A stretch of DNA of 64,000 nucleotides. Origin: Podospora comata (Eukaryota; Ascomycota; Sordariomycetes; Sordariales; Podosporaceae). Positions within the stretch are counted from its first letter, which is position 1. Each line of letters starts with the position of its first letter. Made by a program: the position numbers and the translations under genes. Shown piece by piece: positions 24,209 to 35,700 of this stretch. The stretch spans positions 4,216,001 to 4,280,000 of the forward strand of contig CP071497.1 of NCBI GenBank assembly GCA_017354895.1, read 5' to 3'. The notes beneath the pieces are model-generated. The model was not told the origin of the DNA. It did no database searches and worked only from the letters and a program-made list of their open reading frames with translations.

Positions 24209-25897
24209 TTTGAACGGTTAGATCTCTAGGGAAGAATTATCACAGGTAGAAGCGGTGTGGAATTGATAATTCGTATAAAGATAGTGTGTCAGTAGGTCAA
24301 CATATTAGTGTCGATGTAGGGTAACGACAGGTTTGTGACGCAGACATGTTAATGCACCTGCTGTGGCTGGTGACAACTGCTGTCTTATGGTGGTCTGCAT
24401 GTGACGCCTGTCGCCCGGTGCATCATTTCTCCGACATCGACATCCGCCTGCAACCTCGAAGGCAACAGCCGTCCTGGGTTGTCAGCTGCCGATATATTTA
24501 CCTTTCCTATTACTCTATTTCACAGTGCAGCAGGCCAACAACCATGGATAGCAGCCTGTGTTTGGTGCAGCAAAGTCCAGTTTGATGACTCTCTCGTCAA
24601 ATGCAAACACACCACAGAGGAGCCGTACCATGACCATAAAAGGCTATTTGGAAGCCTCCTTATGGTTGACAGGGGAATGTGGATCTTCCCCGCCGACTTG
24701 ACCATTTATGACACTTTCCCGATTTACCAGCTCCAACAAGAGCAACTTGGTTAGTATGTCCCGGCTCAAGTCTTTTGGATCAAATGACAGAAAAAAGAAA
24801 AAAGGCGACAATCGCCTAGGCAGATACCTGCCTAGGTAGTGCTTGGTCAGTTCGCAATTTCGATTCAACTACCTACCCATATTCATCCAGCAGTCGGCAC
24901 CCGCCATCTTCCACTCATCCTCGTCCTATCGACTAAGTTGAGAGTTATGCTTACCGAATCACCCAGATTGCATGTTCATACTTTCAAACACGTGCATAGA
25001 GAAATGCCCATTCGCCTAGGACCTTTCAGAACATGGAACGGACTCTGGGTGATGTCGGATGAAGCATATTCGAAGCGTTCAGCTGGTAGTTTGGGCTAGC
25101 GACACCTTGGCAAACGTGCCAGTCATATTGATACTCTTTCTCCTTTGTTTGAGCAAACAAGTTGAGCAGCAAATGTTGAGACTTGGGTGACCAAGACAGT
25201 ATCTCGCCATACTTGCCTCCATACTTGGGGAGTCGGGATTACAGAGGGTTGTCGAAACAGCGTTACATCGGCTTCCCGTTTGGGATCGGATCGTGCAAAA
25301 ACCTCTGCCGAAGCCATAACGGGTGAGTTATCCGGCACCACTTACTCATAAATGGACACGGAGGCAAGTCTCATTGGCCTGCCAAATCATCATTGGAGCG
25401 CATCTAGACTCGCCCGGAAATTCTCTGGCCCACCAAGCGGCTAACATCTCGCTGCATGATCTTCCCCAGTTTCTTGGCCTCGAAAGGCGAGGCTGTAACG
25501 GCTACGCGAACGCCCGCCAACCTGGTTTTATCGTGCATACGGGCATTTTGGCAGTGCAGTGTGGAGTTTGAACGTAACATCGTGAGGTTTCTGTTGACAA
25601 GTGATCTCCATCTCATCTCGGGCGCTAGAGCGTACTTGGACAAGTCCTGAGACAAGGGAAATCATAATGGCGAGAGAGAGGATTCGGCAGTTGTATCCAC
25701 AGTCAAGTTCTTCTTTGCCCTTTGTTGACGGAGAAATATGCCCGATGTGGCTTGAGACCGTGACAGCTGTAGCCCAGGGCCGATCCAAGGTGGACAATGG
25801 CTTATTTCAAGTATATAAGCCAGGTCACCTTCGTTGGACGCTCCTCGGGTTCACCTGCCAGGCATCCAGTCTCTTGTCTAATCATCAAGTCGCTAAG
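24209..25897. other. Intergenic, 1.7 kb, no gene seen
   Basis: 3' flank of the P450 and promoter side of the GH62 gene. Short open frames lack family features. Short imperfect CCTAGG-containing repeats occur near 24818 and 24833. Confidence 0.5.
25812..25819 (+). promoter_or_regulatory. TATA box of the GH62 gene
   Basis: TATATAAG lies 86 nt upstream of the start codon, a typical position for strongly inducible secreted-enzyme genes. Confidence 0.55.
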
Positions 25898-27141
25898 ATG
25901 AGAATCAACTCCAGCGTCCTCAGCCCAACGGCACTGGCAGCCCTGTCTCTCCTCGGATTCGCAATCCCTGGAGCTGATGCTGCCTGCAGCTTGCCAACCT
26001 CGTACAGGTGGAGAGACTCTGGCATTCTCGCACAGCCAAAGTCGGGCTGGGTCTCCCTCAAGGACTTCACCCACGTCCCCTACAACGGCCAAAACCTCGT
26101 CTATGGAACATACCACGACGGCCGCAACTATGGCTCCATGAACTTCGGCCTCTTCACCAACTGGTCCGACATGGGCCGCGCCAGCCAGAATCAAATGAAC
26201 AACGCTGCCGTTGCCCCGACGCTGTTCTACTTCCGCCCCAAGAACATCTGGGTCCTCGCCTACCAATGGGGTCCGACAGCCTTCTCCTACCGCACCTCCA
26301 CCGACCCGACCAACCCCAACGGCTGGTCCTCCGCCCAGCCCTTGTTCTCGGGCACCATCGCCAACTCGGACACCGGCCCGATCGATCAGACCCTCATCGC
26401 GGACGACAAGAACATGTACCTCTTTTTCGCCGGCGACAATGGCCGCATCTACCGCTCCGTCATGCCCCTCAACAACTTCCCCGGCAACTTTGGCACCTCC
26501 ACCACCATCATCTTCAACGGCGCCAAGAACGACTTCTTCGAGGCTGTTCAGGTGTACACCCTCAAGGACTCCTCCCCCACGACCTACCTCATGATCATCG
26601 AGTCGATCGGTGCCCAGGGCCGCTACTTCCGTTCCTACACCACCACCAACCTCGGCGGTTCGTGGACACCCAACGCCGCGAGCGAGAGCAACTCCTTTGC
26701 TGGCAAGGCCAACAGCGGCACGACGTGGTCGAACGATATCAGCCACGGTGACTTGGTCCGGTCGAGCAACGATGAGAGGTTCGAGGTTGACCCGTGCAAC
26801 TTGCAGTTGTTGTACCAGGGGAGGTCGGGGAGCAGCAACGAGTATAACCTGTTGCCGTACAGGCCTGGTCTGTTGACGTTGACGAACCCGGTCGGGTCGC
26901 CTAATCCCAACCCTGCTCCTGGGCCGACGTCGACTGCACAGACGACGCCGCAGCCGACGGGGGGGAATGGGGCGACGGTGCCGAGGTGGGGACAGTGTGG
27001 TGGGCAGGGGTATACCGGGCCGACGAGGTGTGAGGCTCCGTATACGTGCACGGTTTCTAACCAATGTGAGTTTGCTTGTTGCTCTGAGGATGAGGGATGA
27101 TATGCTAATGAGATACGACAGGGTACTCCCAATGCTTGTAA
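25898..27141 (+). CDS. Secreted GH62 alpha-L-arabinofuranosidase with C-terminal CBM1 (395 aa)
   Basis: Exon 1 is 25898-27065, the intron has 56 nt, and exon 2 (27122-27141) adds only the last residues W-Y-S-Q-C-L. Those residues complete the CBM1, which confirms the splice. The signal peptide spans about residues 1-28. The GH62 five-bladed propeller shows the known catalytic set: Asp56 in W-V-S-L-K-D-F-T (base), Asp163 in G-P-I-D-Q-T-L-I (pKa modulator) and Glu215 in [10 protein letters not shown] (acid). A Pro/Thr linker leads to the CBM1 (W-G-Q-C-G-G-Q-G-Y). The enzyme removes arabinose side groups from arabinoxylan outside the cell. The start was set at the Met before the signal peptide. 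It is convergent with the CE1-type esterase gene, with about 145 nt between their stops. Confidence 0.95.
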
Positions 27142-27285
27142 ACAGACACCACAATACAGGAGTGACGTGCAAGAAGGATCTGGTCATCAGCTTGAGGATT
27201 GGCAAAAGAGAAAACGGCAAAAGAAAGCAAGGAATTCTTTCACCCACACATTTTTGTACCTACCTACCTACTTCATAGTACATAT

Positions 27286-28656
27286 TCAACCCTTCGCCCT
27301 TACTCTCCCAGTCCCCACCCCAAAAGGCAAAGGCTTCCACAGCACCTTAACCCCAAACCACCAAAGCTCATCCTGCCACGTATTCCAATAATGACTCCCA
27401 AACGGCGTAACCCGATTGATATACCGTATCCCCACCGCATCCAACGCAGTCTGCAGCTCCCTCGCCTGAGGGAACACAAAATCGTAGAGTCCATAAGCAA
27501 CCATGATCCCCTTCTTCAACAACCCCGGGTTTTGTACCGCAGAAGACGCATCGATATACGGCGTGTTGGTAGCAGGGGAAAACATTCCAAAGTAGTCAAA
27601 CATGTCGGTGGCATTGACAAACATCTCGTACGTGAGAACACCCCCCATGGACAACCCCGCAAAGGCGCGACAGCTGGCGTTTTGGCAGACTTTGTAGTTT
27701 TGTTCAACCCAGGGGAAGAGGTATTTCTCAAAGTTTTCGCGAACGTGAGGTGCGGGAGGGATGGGGACACTGTGGGATCTGTTGCCGTAGATGAACTTGC
27801 CTCCTGAAGCGTCGAGGTTGTAGAAGGAGGGGGTGACCACCACGGTTGGGGGGATGTGCTTCAGGCGGATGAGGTTATCCATCACATGGCTCATTCGTCC
27901 GAGGTTTTCCCAGTCGGCGCCGTTGCCGCCTGCACCATGGGAGAGATAGAGGAGGGGGTATCTCTTCTCGGGGATGGTTCCGTATTCGGCTGGGAGGTAG
28001 ATGGAAAAGTCGTGGACGTCAGGGGCCGGATGAATCGATCCGGGGGAGGTGTAGTTTGCTGTTTTGACTACACCACGGTGACCTTCTGGTGCGTCGAGAG
28101 CGTAGTCAAAGTTGGTGTTGAGTTCTGGTGAGGCCTGAAATTTGGTATCGAAGGGGACCTGGAAGCTGGAGGCTACTTGATCGCCTAGGACGTTTTGAAA
28201 TGGCGGGAGGTCTGGGTCGATGACGAGATGGCCTGTGTCGATGCTGCAGTTGGGTGCGTAGTTGCAGTTGACGAGATACGCAAAGCTGTAGATGCCGCTT
28301 GGGAGGGGTGTTGTGTATGTCCATACACCATCATCCGAGGACTTCATTTCATATGGCCACCTGTATAGCGGTTCTGCTGGGAGCTGTGGTGAAGGATTGC
28401 TGACATAAAAGTCGCCCGGCTGGTAGTCGTGGGGATCATAGCGGCCGTTGAAGCGGTACGACGTTCCTGTTGTGTGGAACTGGTCGGTGAAAGGTTGAAT
28501 TCCGCCTCCTATTAGCACCCGCTGCGCAGTTGCGTTGACATAGCGAAAGTCGACCTCGTAGCCAGTGGGACCACGGCCCGTCTTGCGAATGGTCACCGAA
28601 GCCGAAGCTTCTAGCGACAGTAGGCTCCCAATCGCAAGAAAACTTCGTAAAAGCAT
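27286..28656 (-). CDS. Secreted CE1-type esterase, feruloyl or acetylxylan esterase-like (456 aa)
   Basis: Single exon. The chosen Met (28656) starts a signal peptide (M-L-L-R-S-F-L-A-I-G-S-L-L-S-L). Residues about 25-150 form an N-terminal beta-sandwich resembling the CBM48/E-set domain found before some CE1 esterases. The alpha/beta-hydrolase domain follows from about residue 210, with the oxyanion region L-Y-L-S-H-G-A-G-G-N, the nucleophile elbow G-L-S-M-G-G (Ser336), Asp392 in G-L-Y-D-F-V-F and His422 in F-G-S-H-Y-W-N-T-W. Several N-x-S/T sites fit secretion. Relatives cleave ferulate or acetate esters on xylan. Which ester is used here cannot be told from sequence. Confidence 0.88.
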   Translation of the reverse strand: MLLRSFLAIGSLLSLEASASVTIRKTGRGPTGYEVDFRYVNATAQRVLIGGGIQPFTDQFHTTGTSYRFNGRYDPHDYQPGDFYVSNPSPQLPAEPLYRWPYEMKSSDDGVWTYTTPLPSGIYSFAYLVNCNYAPNCSIDTGHLVIDPDLPPFQNVLGDQVASSFQVPFDTKFQASPELNTNFDYALDAPEGHRGVVKTANYTSPGSIHPAPDVHDFSIYLPAEYGTIPEKRYPLLYLSHGAGGNGADWENLGRMSHVMDNLIRLKHIPPTVVVTPSFYNLDASGGKFIYGNRSHSVPIPPAPHVRENFEKYLFPWVEQNYKVCQNASCRAFAGLSMGGVLTYEMFVNATDMFDYFGMFSPATNTPYIDASSAVQNPGLLKKGIMVAYGLYDFVFPQARELQTALDAVGIRYINRVTPFGSHYWNTWQDELWWFGVKVLWKPLPFGVGTGRVRAKG

Positions 28657-28715
28657 GCTGCATGAAATGGGATTTTCCTGCTTCAACGGAGCTTGAAGAT
28701 TAGTGGACGGTCGGT

Positions 28716-28722
28716 CTTTATA
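28716..28722 (-). promoter_or_regulatory. TATA-like element of the CE1 gene
   Basis: TATAAAG on the minus strand lies about 60 nt upstream of the chosen start codon, which supports that start rather than the more distal in-frame Met. Confidence 0.45.
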
Positions 28723-28944
28723 GGTAGCTCTGAAAGTATGCTCATCTGTCCCGGAGACCGGGTTGGCAGGCACCTCATGCAGGGTTGTTTGGATAAATTG
28801 TTCAAATGTAAGCTAAGTCGGGGACGCAGCACCTGTTGGATAAAGTCCCCTTCTATGCCACCATCGTTTGTGCCGTCTTCCGGATATGCGGGCTTGGTTG
28901 CCCCGTTGAATGCTTTATGTGGCAGACAGGCCAAATCTATGACA

Positions 28945-29900
28945 TCAAAGGTTGGAAAGTGCAAAGTAAAACCAGGGATGATAGATGTCAGTTTCTGATA
29001 GTGGCTCAAGGATCAAAGGCAGGTAATTCTGCTTCCAAAGCTCTTGCTGAGCGCGGTCCATGTCAACTGGTGGCATCATGACCCATATTGCTTTGCACCA
29101 TTCCCAGTATGACGGATACCATCCAGATTGATCCCAGTCAATGATGGCAGCTACCTTGGGATTCTCCCCACGAATTACGAGGATGTTGCAAGGAACAAGA
29201 TTACCGTGAGTGAAAGCGATCGGTACCTCATCTTCGAGGTCTATGTAGCAGGCCTCTTGGAAGAGACGCACTGCATCACTGGCCTCCCATGGGCCGTGAA
29301 GATTGCTGCTGTTTTGGAGGAGAATATCATTGAAAGGTCGTCTGTCGACAGCGCCTGCGGCCACAGCCTGATGAGCTGTTTCGAATCCATCACGGCTTCT
29401 GGCAAGCTGGAATCTGGAGCACCTATGTAATTTTCTCCCGAGTTTTGCTCCAAGCTCCGCCAACTTTGGACCATTCCGCGAAGCTCGAGACAAAGTGCCT
29501 GTCGGTCAAACTCCCCCAAGTCTTTCCAGCCTTCAGCTAATGTGGGCGCGTCAATCAATGTCATGTACAAGAAACCTTGGCCATCGTCATGAGCCCAGCC
29601 CAACACTGCTGGCACTGGGACCACTCCATGTAGGCGCTGAAAGACATAGCGCTGGCTCAACATCTCTGACTCGATGACCTTGGTACCATATTTAACCAGC
29701 AGGCCAAGCTCGGGATACCGAGCCGGTGGTGCAATGTTTCGATTGGTTGCTCTCGGGTGGCTCGTTTTCCCATTCGTTTCTCTAACCTCAGCGGGTGAGG
29801 GAAGGAGTGCGGTGGGATAACTGCTGGTAAATTGTGTATCGGGGAAGGTTATGACGTCTGACAACGGCTCTAGAGGAAGGGAAGTCATCCTCGTAGACAC
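28945..29900 (-). pseudogene. Frameshifted aminoglycoside-phosphotransferase-like (APH family) gene
   Basis: The N-terminal half (29900 to about 29410) and the C-terminal half (about 29410 to 28945) are in different frames and meet near 29400, where I see no usable splice sites, so one indel is likely. The C-terminal half has the family core: T-H-G-N-L-V-P-C-N-I-L-V, then I-I-D-W-D-Q-S-G-W-Y-P-S-Y-W-E-W. In active APH/choline-kinase-like enzymes the first motif is H-G-D; here the catalytic Asp codon is AAT (Asn), a G-to-A change consistent with RIP. Two independent defects argue for a pseudogene rather than a sequencing error. Fungal members of this large family mostly have unknown substrates. 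Confidence 0.75.
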
Positions 29901-30320
29901 GCTGTGAGCGCAGGAGAGGCAGCGGGTGAGCGCCAGTTTGAGTGGTCCAACAGGTGGATTTTGCTGATTGTGTATTCAAGACATACTTCGTAGTTGAGGA
30001 TGGAACTATTTTGACTGCGGCGTAGAGCCTCGACGCGTTGAGATATTCTCGCAGACACTGTACTAGATGCGCCTACAGAAAACCTCATGAAACTTTTGAG
30101 TGGGGACTGAAACAGCATTTCTGGGTTGAGAAAATGCGGCCCCACGCTTCATATCACTCTATGAAGGACGAGAGACTTCCCAGCGTCATTCTATCTACAC
30201 ATCACCTTTCATTATTAGTCTTCGCTTGTCTTCTTGAGCTTACTAGCTCTTCTTGTTATCATCTTTATCGTTTCTTCGATTAGATTTGTTTTGCCTTTGA
30301 TTAAACTCCATGCAATCATC
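29901..30320. other. Intergenic
   Basis: Divergent region between the APH-like pseudogene and the first paralogous pseudogene. It contains a pyrimidine-rich stretch just before the latter's ATG. Nothing else seen. Confidence 0.5.
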
Positions 30321-31410
30321 ATGCCTGGCTAGATCAAAACTTCCACTATCAACCTGAAGCCCAACAGTTCAAAGTCAACCACTTCCACAAAAGTAACAAC
30401 ATCTGCCAAAGCCCCTGTGTCGACCAAATTATCCACTGCCGTAATAACTAATCTGCCGACCAAAATTGTGGCTGGGAAACCCACTCCTGCCAAGACATCT
30501 CCTAGTTCTACAAAGGAAACTGCCACTGCACAGCGAGCTACCCCTTCCCCTGGTTAAAAGCAGTCCTCCGGGAAGCCAACAATTCCTGTTAGGCTAAAGA
30601 AGGCGACCGCAGCCAACAGCACAGGTAGTGGCAATGGTAGCAATGGGGGTTTTAACCCTCCGCCACCACCACCACCTGCTCCTCCTCCCTCTCCCCCTCC
30701 AGCGCCAGGACCGAAGCCAGTGATCCCACCCTCCACTCAGTCATATCTAATAATCCAACACCCAGATCTTAACCTCCCTCGACCCGGATGTTTACTCCTA
30801 TCCTTGGCCATTTACAACGGCCACCCCTTCAAAGACCACTGGAACTTCTTCGTGCGCCGTACCCCTACGGACCTAGTTGGCATCATGCCACACGCCTCTG
30901 GCAACGTCAGGCAAGGCTTCATATGGAAAGTCAGGCGCAGTTACAGCTTTTTGGAAACGGGAACCGCCCCCCTGATATGGTTGACCTTCACTGGGTCAAT
31001 GGGAGATTCTTCAACTAGGCAATGTGGAACAATGGCACATATAAATCTGAAAAGCCAGGGATACCTTTCTGCCAGTTCGAGGTCAGCGCTGCTATAGCAC
31101 CCGCGCCATCCAGGAGCTTGAATCCTGTTGAAGAGAGGGTGAGTCCTCCATCTTTTCCCTGAGCACAATGTGATGATGATACTGACTATGCATTGTTCTG
31201 TAGGCTCCAACACCTGCCCGCCCGACGAGGATCACACAGCGAAATTGCCACATTTGGATCGTCGGGGCTGGTGAAATGCTGGTAGTTGATCAGATATTGC
31301 CTCAGTCCGTGCTTGATTACTTGTTGGAGATAAAGCAGTGGGAAAATACCATGAAGGCTGCGGTGAGGACCTCGGTAGCTATGCCCTGCATTAGAACTTT
31401 CGAGCGGTAA
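30321..31410 (+). pseudogene. Broken copy 1 of an unnamed family with proline-rich linker and N-C-Q/H-x-W motif
   Basis: From ATG 30321 one frame runs to about 30940, interrupted by TAG at 30330 and TAA at 30555. It encodes a Ser/Thr/Lys-rich N-terminus, a proline run, and a core with L-A-I-Y-N-G-H-P-F-K-D-H-W-N-F-F and A-S-G-N-V-R-Q-G-F. The register then shifts, another TAG occurs at 31016, and after a 65-nt intron (31139-31203) the C-terminal block T-Q-R-N-C-H-I-W-I-V follows to the TAA at 31410. All three stops can be explained by CAG to TAG or CAA to TAA. The family recurs as the convergent neighbour at 31622-32284. A conserved Asn-Cys-x-x-Trp motif suggests a cysteine-dependent fold, but I cannot name it. 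Confidence 0.65.
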
Positions 31411-31621
31411 TCGTTCCCAGTCATATTTAATACTGCGTCAGCAGTTGTTCAGGTTTTAGTCTGTGATTCTTTGTGTTTTCTGTTAGAGTTTTGGGCGAAG
31501 GCTGGTTGATTTGATGATCCTCGTATACTTAGATGGTGTTCTTCTTTTCCTGTTATGATCAACCGGAAATCGTTAAGGAGATAGTCACCGCCTCATGCCT
31601 GTGAAATTACCTCATGCTTTG

Positions 31622-32284
31622 TCAGTACTGCTTGTTTGCCACCAAAGAATCCACAGCTTCTTGCTCCAACAGCCCTTCCTTGACCAACAGCTCCGATGTT
31701 TCCACAATCCATGTCTGGCAGTTTCGCTGCATGATCCTTGTCCGTCTGTCAATCTGCAGGTTGTTAGTCTTCAGACCACAAAGCGAATGGAACTGACTCA
31801 CCTGATCGTCGACCGCATCGCGAAGGGTCTTCTCTGGAGCAGGAACGTTGAACAACATCTTTTCCATCTCGGACCTGGGCTCCACCTCAACCACCGGATC
31901 CTCGCCGACACCGAACACCGCGTCCAGCGGCTCAACAAGATTTATTTGAATCCAACCCAAACGCAAGACTTGATCCGGCTTCTGGCCTGTCAAACTGATA
32001 TTCCAGGCCCTCTTGACTTCCAACTAGAATCCATCTTTGACGTTCCCGGCCGCCTGCAGCACCACTCCAATGCTTGGATGGGTGGGCGACGCAATGAAAT
32101 ATTCCCAGTGATTGGCAAACGGCCAGCCGTTATAAACCAAGAGTGACAGCGACACAGAGTTTGGAGGTCCGGTTGCAGTCACGTTGAGTTGAGGGCTTGC
32201 CTTCTGCTGTGGCATGTGCTTGGAGGCTGAAACTTGAAGCAGATCGGGAGGGGGCAGCGGTGGAGGATGGGGTGGCGGAAGCAT
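31622..32284 (-). pseudogene. Broken copy 2 of the same unnamed family
   Basis: Two exons are separated by a 48-nt intron (31754-31801, GTGAGT donor, CTAACAACCTGCAG end). Exon 1 encodes a proline-rich start, L-L-V-Y-N-G-W-P-F-A-N-H-W-E-Y-F, A-A-G-N-V-K-D-G-F, then one in-frame TAG (32026-32024), then L-E-V-K-R-A-W-N-I-S. Exon 2 has Q-R-N-C-Q-T-W-I-V-E and ends at 31622. The TAG fits a CAG to TAG change; everything else is in frame, so only one lesion is seen. It shares the domain order of the convergent plus-strand neighbour. If the stop were read through or absent in other strains, a protein of about 204 residues would result. Confidence 0.6.
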
Positions 32285-32713
32285 AATTTGTCAATCGTGG
32301 AGTAATCTAAAATGTTGACCTGCTGAGGTGTTGTGTTGTTTGACGTGTTGGTGGTTTCATCAGTTGGGCACGCAAAGCCGGGAGAGCACAGGAATCGGCC
32401 TTTGGGCTGAGGACCGGGAGGGTAATCTGGTGCTTCTGAGGATCTTTGGGTCTATATTGGTTGGACTTCTACGCTCTTTGAAGCAGGTACTCTTCCTTTG
32501 TATCTAGCAGTTCAATATTGCCGGTGATTTGCTATCATCTCTGATTTCACATCACCACTGTCGGAACCACTTGTTAATGCCTAAAGAACACCCATCAGTC
32601 CTTCTAAAATAGTTGGAACCTAACCATCTAATTCACTCAACATAGTATCTTGAACACCTCTTTAAATTAGTCTTTACGAGTTCATGCCTAGGAGAACATA
32701 CAAAGGTCTCAGC
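32285..32713. other. Intergenic
   Basis: About 430 nt between two minus-strand genes. No further feature recognised. Confidence 0.5.
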
Positions 32714-35700
32714 CTAACCATCATTAGAAAGAACAACCTCAAACTCCCCCCTAATCGGATCACGCTCCCTCGCCCCCCTAAAATAAGCAAGCGTAATCAA
32801 CCTAACCACCCTATCCCCCTTCCCATAATCATTCAAGTACGCAAGTGACAGTATCGAACTAAGCTCATACACCTTTCTCACACTAACAAAACCAGTACTA
32901 CTTCGCGGCAACAACCTTAACATCAGCACATCCAACTCAGGGTCATGAAGCTTGGAGAATTGCAGCAGCGCATTGAATCGCAAGTTACTCAAGATCGTGG
33001 CTCCCGCGCCTTGGTATGTCTTCATGAGCATGTTCCTCCCTTGGTATTTTGTATCTCCTAGCGGAATGCAGACGTCGAATTCCTTGAGCATGTAGTTGCT
33101 TTGGGTGTTGCTGACGAGGATGGAAAATACAATGTCTTTGGGGAGGTTGAGGCTGTTGGTGTAGATGGCGTTTTGGTTGGGGGTGTAGGCTGTGCATTTG
33201 AAGACTGGGGGGCCGGCTGGGTCTTCGGGAGCTATGGCTGCCCTGGTGGCTAAACGGGCGAAGTGGGGAGTGGAGGGCGATGGGGGAAGGATGGGAGATG
33301 TGACGGTGGGGATGCTGCGAATGTGCGGTGCGTCACAGGGTGAGTATGCCAAGGAGGCTGGTTCTGAGGTATCCAAGGAGAAGATGGAGCTGGCGGCTGT
33401 TGAAGCTGCGCGGGGGCGGAGAAAAGGATGGTCGCTGTCATCCTCTGAGCCCGAATCCTCATCGTCAGAGGCAGCGGTCAGGGGGAAGAGTTTTGGGACG
33501 ATTGGATGGTTGGTTGAATGGAGGGTGCGCAGGGTCTGCGGTCCCTCCGGTACCGCGAAAGCAAGACTGCGTATCATGGTGGTGTTCTCGGGCGGCTGTA
33601 GGCTCGCGATGGCTGGGACGGGCTGGCCAGATCCGCTCTTCTTCAGGTCAATTTCGAGGTAGTAGATCGGCTCTGTTAGCTGCATGGCGAACAAGGCGGA
33701 GTTGGGAGTGTCATCTTCGAAAGGAACAATATCAGGCCCCTCGGGATTCTTGGGGTGCTTGTACGGCTTCATCAGGTTCTTGTCGTTGAGCATATCGAGT
33801 TGCACCTTTGCGAATCTGGTTGACCTCAGCAAGCGCAGGTCGTCTTCAACATCTGGCTGTACAGCCCTAGGAACCGTATTCCACAGGAAAAAGTTGTCTT
33901 TGGAGGTTGGACTTTGCTCAATGGGCGGCTTGAATGGCAACTGTGGATTGCTGGGGTCCAGTTTGCGCTCCTCCTTGTCAACCGTGTACTGTTTCCTCAT
34001 GTTGACGGTGAGATGGTCTGCTCCAAGACTGTTTCCTACTGCGAAACACGGCTGGTGGGGAGGCTGGGTGAAGATCAGTGTGTCAAAGTCCACAGAGCCA
34101 GGGGTACGATCGAGCAGACCGAGCATGACACCGTCGGCAACAATCTCATGGCGTAACAGTGGTGCCTGCGGCGGAGCCTCCTGGTCTTTACGAACAGTGT
34201 CCACTTTGAGATCAGGAAACATGGTGACCAGATCGGATCGGAGGTAGAATCCATATGTGGGCACCTGCGGACGATGTTTCTGCTCTTCTGGGAGGTGCTT
34301 GATGAAACGGTTGACGGCCTCCTTGATCGCTGCACGATCCATGTCTGTCCCTTTCTCATTACCCAGGCTAAGAGTTCCGTCAATCATCGCGTCCACCCAG
34401 TTGGGATCGATGTAGAAGAACTTGAGGCTTTCCGGACTGAGGTGGGATGGGTCACTGATGAGATAATGCGCAGGGACGCCAGAGAGAAACATCCGGTCCA
34501 TCACAAACGCAAGTACAACCATCCAGTCAGTAGAGACAGGGCTGTTTGTTTCGTCATAGACAATTTGGTGTTTTTCATCACTGCCCTGGGCAAGAGAAAG
34601 CTCGAGGGCTGCCTGGGTTGCCGCTTCAAGATATTGCTGCTCTATAATGCGGTTGTTGAGGTCAAGAGCACGAGTCTTTTTGGGCCCGAGGATGGGTCGG
34701 AACCAGCGCACCCAGGAAGAAGTGGGTGGTGTTGCTGGATCAGACGGTCCATCTACAGGATCAGGGGTTTCTGTTGGTAGTCCCTCGCTCATCTCATTGA
34801 GTTTGTTGACTGTATGTTTCATCCCATCCAAGACTTCGGCAAGTGTCCTCACGCTCGTCTCCCCTCCAAGTTTCTTTGCCGCTGCAAGCTTGATCTTGTG
34901 CATGGCCAACTTATGAATAGCACCCCTGAGCCGAGATAGTGCGGCCGTGAATCCCTGGTCCCCTACAGCGAGGATCCTGCCCAAGTTCCAAGCAGACGAA
35001 TATGTCACATCCACAATTCCCAGCTCTTGATCAAGGATCTGAAAATCCTGACCTGAGTTGGAACAAGTGTCGAAATACGGGTTCTTGGGGACAACTGTGG
35101 GCGTGAAGGGACTTCGATAGAATGCCATAGTTGACTCGCCAGTCTGCATTCGGTACTTGACTAATGTGAAGCCATCTTCCAGTCTTTTTGCCAGGCGCTC
35201 GCTAACTCTGTTTCCTTTCAAACTGTCTATGACATCCTGCGGTGGCCGAAGAACACTCAAAGATCTGCCCAAATTGACGAAGGAATCATAAACGTTGAGC
35301 ATGTTTGGTGGCATGACGGTGTAATTCCAACTGTGCAGAGAACAAAGACTGACAAACTGTTTCTCCTCCGGGTTGGGGAAGGTCATCTGTTCGACACCCT
35401 CAATCGAGACGAGGTGAACCGCAACGCTGACTGGCGTTTTATTGTGCATTGGCCCAGATCGTGCGCCAACGACGATGGAGAATATTCCGACATCCTCTGT
35501 ACCGCCGATGGCCATTCCCGTTGTGTTGATCTTGCGCACGTGCGAGAGGTATGCGTACTGAGACACGTCTGGCTTATCCTTCTCGATCCTGTTGCCATTC
35601 TCGTCAAACGCCGAGAAAAGTGACTTGAACAAGTTCGGTTTGATGAAGATGAATTCTCCTTTCTTGTCGTTGACGTTGCGAAACTCCTCTTCTCCATCTT

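Noticed and set aside
24346-24754. Overlapping plus-strand frames downstream of the P450
   Set aside because: Two frames open over the same bases, no signal peptide or motif; judged to be chance.
25802-27247. Minus-strand open frame of 481 codons opposite the GH62 gene
   Set aside because: It is a shadow of GC-rich third positions in the strongly supported GH62 gene; no family motifs, no signal peptide.
22657-28656. A secondary-metabolite cluster centred on the P450
   Set aside because: No backbone synthase, transporter or pathway regulator lies near; neighbours are plant-cell-wall enzymes and decayed genes.
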